Under the pieces are notes generated by a model that was given only the letters and a program-made list of their open reading frames with translations, made no database searches and had not been told where the DNA came from. DNA of 64,000 bases from Chloroflexota bacterium (lineage in GTDB: Bacteria; Chloroflexota; Anaerolineae; Promineifilales; Promineifilaceae), in the NCBI GenBank assembly GCA_014584575.1, contig JACTMP010000042.1, positions 1 to 64,000 of the forward strand, read 5' to 3'. Within the stretch, counting starts at the first letter, position 1; the number at the start of each line of letters is the position of its first letter. Positions 56,714-63,006 of this stretch are shown here, in pieces. Position numbers and translations under genes: made by a program.

Positions 56714-58233
56714 GTGGGTTCCACCTTAAAAAGCTGTTTGAACAGGCGCCGGTTTTCCGGGGTGGCAAATTGGGTGAAGGCGGCGCTGAACTGTTCTCTG
56801 GCCTGTGCCCGCTGCTGGTGTAAATGGGCTACCAGCGCCCCCACCGCCAGCAGCGTGGCGCGTGATTCGGGCAGCGGTAGTTCCGCAGCCAGCCGCAGCA
56901 AATACGCCTCTTGCACGTGCAGGTCGTTAATATCACCCAGATTGGTCTGTAACGTCTTCAACTGACCGATCAGCAGCGCCATTTCTTCCGGGGGGAAGAG
57001 GGTGATGAAAAACTCCAGCAGGTAGCGCAGCTTTTTACATTCAATGCGCAGGGCGTGCATTTCCGCTTCTTCGCCGCTGATTAAGATTTTTTGACCCTGT
57101 TTGATGATGCGCCGGTAGCGTTTGTAGATGCGCTGCTGTGCCAGGGGCAAAATGGGTGGGGCGGCGGCCTCGTCGTCCGGGGTGTGCAGGAAGGTTTCCC
57201 AGTCAGCCATAATCTGCTGGTAGGTGGGGGAGCGCAGGGCGGATACGGCCGTGCGCAATGCCTTTTTCCGTTTGCGCCGTAGATAGGCAAACAGGGGGGC
57301 CATGTCTGCCTGCATAAAATCCGGCAGCATCGCCTGGTAGGTGGGTTCGGCCAGCAGATATACGTCCAGGTCGCGCAGGTCGTTTGTCCATTGGGCGACT
57401 GTTTTCAGGTCGGCGCGGAAGCGGGCCACCGGTTCCGCGGGCAGCACGTCCTTGAACTGGCTGATGGCGGAGCGGGTGCGGCGCAGCGCCACGCGGAAAT
57501 CGTGCAAAAATTCGGTGTCAATATCCTGAGGGATGTAGGGGGCGTTGGTCTGGATGATTTCCAGTTCAGCGCGAAGTAATTGTTTCAGGGCCATGGGTGC
57601 GGGCAGGGCCGGATCGAGCGCCAGCCGGGGTTTGGCGGTGTATTGGCCGGGGTCTTTGCCGACGGCCGTCAAAATCCGTTCATACCATTTCAGGGGGCTG
57701 ACGGCCGTTGCTCCCTGCGCTGCCAGCCATTCCCCCACCTGCTCCATCTCGGTCTCGTAGCCGCGCAGGGGCAGCAGGCGGGCGCAGGTGGCGAGGGGAG
57801 GGGCGTCGGGCGTGGACGGCCGTATCGTTTCCACCACCAGGCGCACCACCGTCTTTTCGTCTTCGTTCAGCACACGGTAGGGGGTGCGGTGGGTGTACAC
57901 TTCGGCCTGAGGCAGCAAGGTGCGTACATCCAGCAGGGGGGCCAGCCGCTCTTTGATCTCCCCGTCGGGCAAATGCCAGGCAAAAGTGGGGTGCTGGCGC
58001 AGCGGTGTTTGCGGGCTGGTGACGGCCGTGGCCAGGTCGGCCAGGTAAATGGTGCGTTTGTTGCCAACCAGCGCCAGCGACTTCTGGTACAATCGCCAGT
58101 CGAAAGAATCATAGTAGGCAACATAGCTCTGGTGGGTGGTTTCGGCGCAGAGTGTAAACAGGCCAGCGGCGACCGGCTTTTCGGCCGTTATCAGTAAATT
58201 TTCAGGTAAACAATACAACAATTGTGACATCAT
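56710..58233 (-). CDS. CYTH-like plus CHAD-domain protein
   Basis: About 507 residues; the start is uncertain (ATG codons at 58233 and 58230, TTG at 58260). Residues 1-190 look like a degenerate CYTH tunnel domain (YVAYYDSFDWRLYQKSLALV; KTVVRLVVETIRP). Residues about 215-500 are a CHAD domain with EFLHDFRVALRRTRSAISQF and MHALRIECKKLRYLLEFF, the conserved His/Arg/Lys helices that bind polyphosphate in studied members. It overlaps parA by ATGA and follows the poly-lysine HTH gene by about 30 bases. A polyphosphate-granule protein is my inference. Confidence 0.85.
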   Translation of the reverse strand: MMSQLLYCLPENLLITAEKPVAAGLFTLCAETTHQSYVAYYDSFDWRLYQKSLALVGNKRTIYLADLATAVTSPQTPLRQHPTFAWHLPDGEIKERLAPLLDVRTLLPQAEVYTHRTPYRVLNEDEKTVVRLVVETIRPSTPDAPPLATCARLLPLRGYETEMEQVGEWLAAQGATAVSPLKWYERILTAVGKDPGQYTAKPRLALDPALPAPMALKQLLRAELEIIQTNAPYIPQDIDTEFLHDFRVALRRTRSAISQFKDVLPAEPVARFRADLKTVAQWTNDLRDLDVYLLAEPTYQAMLPDFMQADMAPLFAYLRRKRKKALRTAVSALRSPTYQQIMADWETFLHTPDDEAAAPPILPLAQQRIYKRYRRIIKQGQKILISGEEAEMHALRIECKKLRYLLEFFITLFPPEEMALLIGQLKTLQTNLGDINDLHVQEAYLLRLAAELPLPESRATLLAVGALVAHLHQQRAQAREQFSAAFTQFATPENRRLFKQLFKVEPT

Positions 58234-58265
58234 GGTGGGCGCAGCCCGGTGTTCATGCAATCGGC

Positions 58266-58712
58266 TTATTTTTTCTTCTTTTTCTTGCCTTTTTTGTCTT
58301 GCTTCTTATCCTTCTTTTTCTTGTCCTTCTTCCCTTTGCCCTTCTTCTTTTTAGCGCCGTTCTTCTCTTTTTTCTTCTCTTTCTTATCCGGCTTTTCGGT
58401 GGGGGTGACGCCCAGGGCGGGCAGGGATTCAATGACGACGGGTATGGGCGCAGCCACCGGCGTCCCCTCTGCTGCCAGCACATCCTCTGGGAAAATCGCC
58501 AGACGGCCGTGGCGGAACCGCCCTTGCCAATGTTTTACCTGATTCTCCGTCAGCCCCGCTTGCATTGCCGCTTCCGCCAGGGTGGCCCCATCGGCCAGCG
58601 CCAGCACCGCCTGCGCCCGTTGGCTGTGCGGCCCTTCCCCTGCCGCCACCCGCATGCACCCCGCCCGCTCCTCGGCCGTTAATACCAATTGCTCATGCTG
58701 CTGCTCGTCCAT
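58266..58712 (-). CDS. Helix-turn-helix protein with poly-lysine tail
   Basis: 148 residues from the ATG at 58712 (AAGGACAAGGAT before it; 58730 is the alternative). Residues 10-75 form a homeodomain-like helix-turn-helix (SQRAQAVLALADGATLAEAA, GLTENQVKHWQGRF) like the N-terminal part of IS630-type transposases, but no transposase domain follows. The last 45 residues are mostly Lys with Asp, Glu, Gln and Gly (KKDKKKKDKKQDKKGKKKKK). Such tails bind nucleic acid or polyphosphate. It begins the unit with the CHAD and ParA genes. Confidence 0.75.
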   Translation of the reverse strand: MDEQQHEQLVLTAEERAGCMRVAAGEGPHSQRAQAVLALADGATLAEAAMQAGLTENQVKHWQGRFRHGRLAIFPEDVLAAEGTPVAAPIPVVIESLPALGVTPTEKPDKKEKKKEKNGAKKKKGKGKKDKKKKDKKQDKKGKKKKKK

Positions 58713-58732
58713 ATCCTTGTCCTTCGTCATTG

Positions 58733-58760
58733 GGAGATTGGAGATTAGAGATTAGGAGAT
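58733..58760. repeat. ATTGGAGATTAGAG repeat, copy 3 (half)
   Basis: GGGAGATTGGAGATTAGAGATTAGGAGAT, the left half of the family only, between arcA and the HTH gene. Followed by a simple CACCTCATCACCCC / TCACCTGCTCACC run. Confidence 0.65.
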
Positions 58761-58798
58761 CACCTCATCACCCCTTCACCTGCTCACCTGCTCACCTA

Positions 58799-60061
58799 TC
58801 ATATCCCATCCCTCAGGAGAGGGCACGTCATACAGTGGCCGCCACCGCGCCCTTTGCCCAGTTCAAAGCCGTCAAACGTCAGCACCTCAATGCCCGCGTC
58901 GCGCAGTTTTTGGTTGGTGTAGGTATTTTTGGAATAGGCGATGACCACACCCGGTTCCAGCGCCACCACATTGTTGCCATCGTCCCACTGCTCGCGGGCG
59001 GCCTGGTAATCGTCGCCGCCGGTGGTGATGATACGCAGGTGGGGCACACCCAGAGCGTCGGCTACTGCCCCCAGGAAATCGGCTTCGCGGCGCACGTCAA
59101 ACGTGCCCGGTTTGTCGCCGGGGCGCAGGCTGTACGCCTGAATTTGGGCCACGACTTTGGGGTAGATAGTCACGGCGTCGCGGTCGAGCATGGTGAAGAC
59201 GGTGTCCAGGTGCATGTGCGCCCGGTCACGGGTGAGCTGGGCGGCGATGATGCGTTCGGCCGCTTCCTTTTTGAAGAGGGCGCGGGCCAACTGCTCCACC
59301 ATTTGCACGGTGCTGCGCTCGCTGACGCCAATCAGCACCGTTTTATTGCCAATGGGCATCACGTCGCCGCCTTCCAGCGAGGCGCGGCCAAAATCTTCCA
59401 GGTCAAACTGGTCATCGTCGCCGGCGGGCGGGTACCAGAAATCAAAGCCGGCGCCGCGAAACAGGGGATGGAAGCGGTAGATGAGGCCGACGTGGATGGC
59501 TTCCTGGTGGCGGGCGCGCCAGTACATGGGGTTGACGGAGACACCGTTGTAAATCCAGCAAGAGGAGTCGCGGGTAAAGAGGGTGTTGGGCAGCGGGGGT
59601 AGGATAAATTCGTTGGCGGCGGTGGACACGGCCGTCAATGACCGTTTGCTCATCTCGTCCAGATTCAGCCGGTGGATTTCGGCCCGTGCCAGCCCGCCGA
59701 TGAGGTGCTGCGCCAGCCGGTCAACCGGCATCTCCATCAGGTAGGCGCGGAACTCATTCACCAGGGAGACGCCCACGGTCATTTCCGTTACCTCGCGGTT
59801 GATGACCCGCCGCCGCACTGCTTCGCTGAGCGCCAGAGTTTCGGCCAGCAGTTGTTCCAGGTAATACACTTTCACGCCCCGGCTGCGCATGATCTCCACA
59901 AAGGTGTCATGCTCTTGCTGGGCGCGTTCTACCCAGAGGACATCATCAAAGAGCAGTTCGTCGTGGTTGGAGGGGGTCAGGCGGCACAGGCTCAGGTCGG
60001 GCCGGTGTACCATTACTTTGCGCAAGACGCCCACTTCGGAATGAACGCCAAATTGTGTCAT
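58799..60061 (-). CDS. arcA: Arginine deiminase
   Basis: 420 residues, the usual length. It hydrolyses arginine to citrulline and ammonia. Substrate and catalytic motifs: FTRDSSCWIY, EGGDVMPIGN, HMHLDTVFTMLD (catalytic His) and GRGGGHCMTCPLLRD, with Cys410 as the nucleophile. The start MTQFGVHSEVGVLRKVMVH is typical. arcB and arcC are not adjacent, so in this window it is an orphan and may serve ammonia production or acid stress rather than ATP formation. GAGGCAG precedes the ATG. Confidence 0.96.
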   Translation of the reverse strand: MTQFGVHSEVGVLRKVMVHRPDLSLCRLTPSNHDELLFDDVLWVERAQQEHDTFVEIMRSRGVKVYYLEQLLAETLALSEAVRRRVINREVTEMTVGVSLVNEFRAYLMEMPVDRLAQHLIGGLARAEIHRLNLDEMSKRSLTAVSTAANEFILPPLPNTLFTRDSSCWIYNGVSVNPMYWRARHQEAIHVGLIYRFHPLFRGAGFDFWYPPAGDDDQFDLEDFGRASLEGGDVMPIGNKTVLIGVSERSTVQMVEQLARALFKKEAAERIIAAQLTRDRAHMHLDTVFTMLDRDAVTIYPKVVAQIQAYSLRPGDKPGTFDVRREADFLGAVADALGVPHLRIITTGGDDYQAAREQWDDGNNVVALEPGVVIAYSKNTYTNQKLRDAGIEVLTFDGFELGKGRGGGHCMTCPLLRDGI

Positions 60062-60081
60062 GTGCTGCCTCGTGCTGCCGG

Positions 60082-60136
60082 GGTTGGTAGTAACCGCTTT
60101 AGTGGGCGGGGCTGGCTAGAGCCTTTACTACCAACC
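60082..60136. repeat. GGTTGGTAGTAA inverted repeat upstream of arcA
   Basis: GGTTGGTAGTAA (60082-60093) and TTACTACCAACC (60125-60136) form a 12-bp stem with an inner GC-rich region. It lies 20 bases upstream of arcA. Could be a regulatory dyad, but the long loop favours a dispersed repeat. Confidence 0.6.
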
Positions 60137-60203
60137 AATCGGCCAGAGCGACTGTAGGGTTTTGTATGTGGTTTTGCCAAACAAGTCAGACAAAAAATTA
60201 ACT

Positions 60204-60479
60204 TCAGGCTGGCTCAGATAAAGGTAGAGGAATGCCGATTGCTTCACTGTATAAAACGTCAGGGTCCAAATCCACATCATTGGGCCAGACTAATGTGCCG
60301 GATTCGGAGTCTACCTGAACACGAGCAAAAAATGCCACATCTTCAAGGGGTTTGAAGACGCCACCCCGTCCCATGATTTTATGCGCGAAGTCCATCTCAG
60401 CTATACGGCCGTCGGCAAACTCAATGGTCAGGATATAATCTTTCACATGGCTGACTTTAGTAATTCGGGGAAACATCAT
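60204..60479 (-). CDS. DUF2442-family protein
   Basis: 91 residues from the ATG at 60479, which has GGAGG just upstream. Pattern FPRITKVSHVKDYILTIEFA, GRIAEMDFAHKIMGRGGVFK, GTLVWPNDVDLDPDVLY is typical of DUF2442. Such genes usually follow a DUF4160 gene; here too (60497-60757). The pair has been suggested to be toxin-antitoxin-like, which is not proven. Confidence 0.85.
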   Translation of the reverse strand: MMFPRITKVSHVKDYILTIEFADGRIAEMDFAHKIMGRGGVFKPLEDVAFFARVQVDSESGTLVWPNDVDLDPDVLYSEAIGIPLPLSEPA

Positions 60480-60496
60480 TGCCTCCATTTTGTTAT

Positions 60497-60757
60497 TTAT
60501 TCTAGCGGTTCAATCTTTTCAGCCGGTTGATTAGCCTGTAAACTGACCCAATTCTGCATCAATTCCTGCTGATGTTGCGCTGACTATTCAAAAATCATAG
60601 AAAGTGTGCGCCGGGGCAAGTGCCCATTGAGAACAACAATGGGATCAATCCCCACCTGTGCTTCATGTTGTCCGTAGATGGCATGGAAGTGTGGCGGTGG
60701 GTGATCGTCGTAATACATACGAATGGTAATACCATAGAATCGGCTTAGTTCAGGCAT
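60497..60757 (-). pseudogene. DUF4160-family gene with in-frame TAG
   Basis: Starts MPELSRFYGITIRMYYDDHP with the family PPPHFHAIYG segment. An amber codon (60584-60586) follows LSMIFE, but the same frame goes on for 28 codons (SAQHQQELMQNWVSLQANQP) to TAA at 60497-60499. DUF4160 proteins usually read ...EW..LH..EL..NW here, so TAG stands where Trp (TGG) is expected. Either a recent nonsense mutation, a sequencing error, or read-through. DUF2442 begins 18 bases after the full-length stop. Confidence 0.75.
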
Positions 60758-61033
60758 GAACATATTATACAAATGTCGAAAAGGCTGTCATCTGACCAAT
60801 GTGATAGTTGGCGACACGGCCGTTAACCATCAGCATGGCGGCGACAGATAAATCTGCACACTTCGATGGCCTCAGTGCCGGCTCAACAAAAGGCAAAGTT
60901 GGCGGAGGGCGACTGATATATAGCCCACGAAGGTGGGCTTTGCTTATTGTAGCTGAGATTTCAATCGCCGGGTTTTATCATGTTTCGAATTGCTGTGCTT
61001 GCCTGCCACTGTACGGTCTGTACAATGGAGCGC
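60758..61033. other. Intergenic region before the ABC-LytTR gene
   Basis: About 275 bases with no supported gene. It contains the repeat element at 60920-60973 and must hold the promoters of the DUF4160 and ABC-LytTR genes, which diverge here. Nothing else seen. Confidence 0.5.
60920..60973. mobile_element. GGCGATTGAAATC hairpin element, copy 2 (reverse)
   Basis: AGCCCAC (60922-60928), GAAG, GTGGGCT (60933-60939), TTGCTTATTGTAGCTGAGAT and TTCAATCGCCGGG. Its reverse complement aligns with 52482 onward. The arms are AGCCCAC/GTGGGCT here and TCGGC/GCCGA there, around the same CTTC/GAAG loop. Confidence 0.72.
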
Positions 61034-62065
61034 ATGATTGTGATTAGCCATTTGCAGAAGGTGGATGGGGTGACGACGCTGCTGGAGATGGAATCATTGA
61101 CGGTGGCGGCGGGGGAGATCACGGCCGTGACCGGACTCACCGGCATCCACAAAACCATCTTTCTGGACCTGCTCACCGGCAAGACACAGCCGACGGCGGG
61201 CACGGTGCGGCTGGCGGGCATTGATCCCTGGCAAGATCGGGCGGCGTTTGCCCGGCTGGCGGGGGTGCTGCCAGCCGAGAATGGCCTCTATCCCCGGTTG
61301 TCGGCGCGGCAAAACCTGACCTTTTTTTGTGATTTGTATGGGCTGCCACACGGCCGTGCTGACGCCATGCTGCAACTTGTGGGGCTGCAAGACCAGGCCA
61401 AAGTGCAGGCGGAAAAGTTAGCCCCTGGCCTGGCGCGGCGGTTGGCGCTGGGGCGGGCACTGCTGCACCAGCCGCAGATTTTGCTGCTGGTAGACCCCTT
61501 TGCGGAGTGTGATCTGGCTTCCACCAGCCTGTTGGAGCGGTTGATTCGGGTGACGGCGGCCGAGGGCACGGCGGCCGAGGGCACGGCCGTGCTGCTCATC
61601 AGCCGTGATCTGGCCGGTTTACGGCCGTTGTGCCAGATGGTGCTGGAGATGGAAAACGGCCGTGTGGCCCAACAGTATCGCCCGGCGGAACGGGAGAGCC
61701 AGGCCAACCTGCCCTTCAAAATCCCGGCGCGGCTGGAAGACAAGGTGGTGCTGGTGAACCCGGCCGATATTGTGTATGTGGCGGCCGAGGAGGGGCGCAC
61801 GGTGTTGTGTACGCCGGACGGCCGTATTCCCACCCACCTGACGCTGAATGAAGTGGAGCAGCGATTGGCGCGCAGCGGCTTTTTCCGCGCCCATCGCAGC
61901 TACCTGGTGAATGTGCAGCACATCAGCGAAGTGATAGCCTACACCCGCAACAGTTATACCCTCATCTTGCACAATGGCGGCGACGGCGACGATGGTCGCG
62001 GCCGTATCGAAATTCCCCTCAGCAAAACGGCGGCGAGGGATTTGCGGGAGTTGTTGGGATATTAG
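61034..62065 (+). CDS. Degenerate ABC ATPase fused to a LytTR DNA-binding domain
   Basis: 343 residues. The ABC part (1-215) has Walker A as GLTGIHKT (His39 for Gly), LAPGLARRLALG in place of LSGGQ, ILLLVDPF in place of LLLDEPF (no catalytic Glu) and LLISRDL in place of the His switch, so ATP hydrolysis is doubtful. Residues about 235-340 are a LytTR domain (NPADIVYVAAEEGRTVLCT, FFRAHRSYLVNVQHI, NSYTLILHNG). The start at 61034 is chosen because ABC ATPases begin like this; 61025 is possible. An ABC-2 permease gene lies 0.9 kb downstream. It may be a regulator made from an ABC protein. Confidence 0.82.
   Translation: MIVISHLQKVDGVTTLLEMESLTVAAGEITAVTGLTGIHKTIFLDLLTGKTQPTAGTVRLAGIDPWQDRAAFARLAGVLPAENGLYPRLSARQNLTFFCDLYGLPHGRADAMLQLVGLQDQAKVQAEKLAPGLARRLALGRALLHQPQILLLVDPFAECDLASTSLLERLIRVTAAEGTAAEGTAVLLISRDLAGLRPLCQMVLEMENGRVAQQYRPAERESQANLPFKIPARLEDKVVLVNPADIVYVAAEEGRTVLCTPDGRIPTHLTLNEVEQRLARSGFFRAHRSYLVNVQHISEVIAYTRNSYTLILHNGGDGDDGRGRIEIPLSKTAARDLRELLGY
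61554..61583 (+). repeat. 15-bp tandem duplication in the ABC-LytTR gene
   Basis: ACGGCGGCCGAGGGC occurs twice in a row, encoding TAAEG TAAEG. An in-frame slippage event before the last ABC strand. Confidence 0.85.
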
Positions 62066-62131
62066 AGATTAGAGGATTAGAGATTGGGGACTGGAGATCA
62101 GGCATCTCTAATCTCCAATCTCCAATCTCCA
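62063..62131. repeat. ATTAGAGATTGG repeat, copy 4
   Basis: ATTAGAGATTAGAGGATTAG on the left, CATCTCTAATCTCCAATCTC on the right. The ABC-LytTR stop (TAG, 62063-62065) is in the first repeat unit. Confidence 0.75.
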
Positions 62132-62432
62132 TTCACCCCCATTTTTGTGCCATTCAGCCCGATTATCCGCCTTTCAGCCAAAATTTGCTGCGCCGCTCTC
62201 CTGAAACTGCTACTGTATGGGCAGCAAAGACAGCCACGAATTGTGCGAATGACACGAATTTCGTTGGCAAACATCTGCGTCAATCTCAGTAGATCAAAGC
62301 GGAGTTCGCATCCTCAGATGCGAACCGGTGGGCATCCTTCGGCAAACTCAGGACGGGTTCTGAGGATGCCCACTCCTCCCATTTCGATCTGCTGAATCCG
62401 TGAAATTTTGTGAATCAAAAGGAGAGCATGAA
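62132..62432. other. Intergenic region with a MITE-like element
   Basis: 300 bases without a supported gene; a stretch around 62200-62290 (ACGAATTGTGCGAATGACACGA, in parts) resembles a widespread intergenic repeat, by recollection. The MITE-like element takes 62287-62396, and AAAGGAGAGC before the next gene is its ribosome site. Confidence 0.5.
62287..62396. mobile_element. MITE-like element, GCATCCTCAGATGC family, copy 3 (long)
   Basis: Left end TCAGTAGATCAAAGCGGAG, right end CTCCCATTTCGATCTGCTGA; these are imperfect inverted copies of about 19 bases. The second internal hairpin is interrupted by an extra piece (CTTCGGCAAACTCAGGACGG) not found in the copies at 16620 and 35258. Confidence 0.7.
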
Positions 62433-62876
62433 ATGGACGAATACAAGTTGAAAGAAGGCGAACTGAAAAGAGGTGAACACAAGGGCCGCATCATGGCGGC
62501 AGCGGGGGTGGTGGCGGCTGCAATTTTGGGCGGGGCGTTTATGTCAACTGATGGCGTCACGGCCGTGTGGCTGCTGGCAGCATTGTACATGATGGGGCCA
62601 CTGGCAGCGGCGATGTTGGTACGGCCGTTACAAGATGATTGGTGGTTATTCGTAACGGCCACTATTTTGTCATTGGGCATTGTCTTGCCCTGGTCATTCA
62701 TTCACCCGGCGCAGTGGGCGGCCGTTTATTTACCGGAATTGGGCTTCTGGGCCAATCTGCTATTTCTGGTTTTGCTGATAACATCGGTGGGCGCAGGCCA
62801 GCCGCCGCGCAAACTGTGTTGGGCCTTGACCGGCTTTTACCTGCTCATCCTGCTGGCGCTGCCGCTGGTGCTTTGA
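62433..62876 (+). CDS. Small four-helix membrane protein of the ABC locus
   Basis: 147 residues from the ATG at 62433 (MDEYKLKEGELKRGEHKGR), with GGAG eight bases upstream. A charged N-terminus is followed by four hydrophobic segments (about 22-40, 46-62, 72-92, 98-146 in two parts). I do not recognise a family. It lies between the ABC-LytTR gene and the ABC-2 permease on the same strand and may be part of that transporter. Confidence 0.7.
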   Translation: MDEYKLKEGELKRGEHKGRIMAAAGVVAAAILGGAFMSTDGVTAVWLLAALYMMGPLAAAMLVRPLQDDWWLFVTATILSLGIVLPWSFIHPAQWAAVYLPELGFWANLLFLVLLITSVGAGQPPRKLCWALTGFYLLILLALPLVL

Positions 62877-62898
62877 TCCGCGAAGGGACGCGAGGGAG

Positions 62899-62961
62899 GG
62901 GCGAGGCAGTTGGGAAATCAATTGTTTCTATCCTCGAAATTTTGCCCCAACTGCCTCGCCC
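62899..62961. repeat. GGGCGAGGCAGTTGGG inverted repeat
   Basis: GGGCGAGGCAGTTGGG (62899-62914) and CCCAACTGCCTCGCCC (62946-62961) pair perfectly over 16 bp with a 31-base loop. It lies in the gap between the small membrane protein and the permease gene. Confidence 0.75.
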
Positions 62962-63006
62962 TTACACCGTTGCGCCTTTGCGTTGAAAAAATCGTAAGGA
63001 GTGACC

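Noticed and set aside
58266..58400. Possible sequencing artefact in the TTC/CTT-rich stretch
   Set aside because: The codons mix AAA and AAG with regular Asp/Gly/Gln interruptions, the frame stays open to a stop just before the CHAD gene, and the HTH part is coherent.
58266..58712. Remnant of an IS630-type transposase
   Set aside because: Only the HTH resembles it; there is no DDE part, no terminal repeats around the gene, and it is tightly spaced with the CHAD gene.
61034..62065. Ordinary ABC exporter ATPase
   Set aside because: Walker A, signature, Walker B and switch residues all depart from the consensus, and a LytTR domain is attached.
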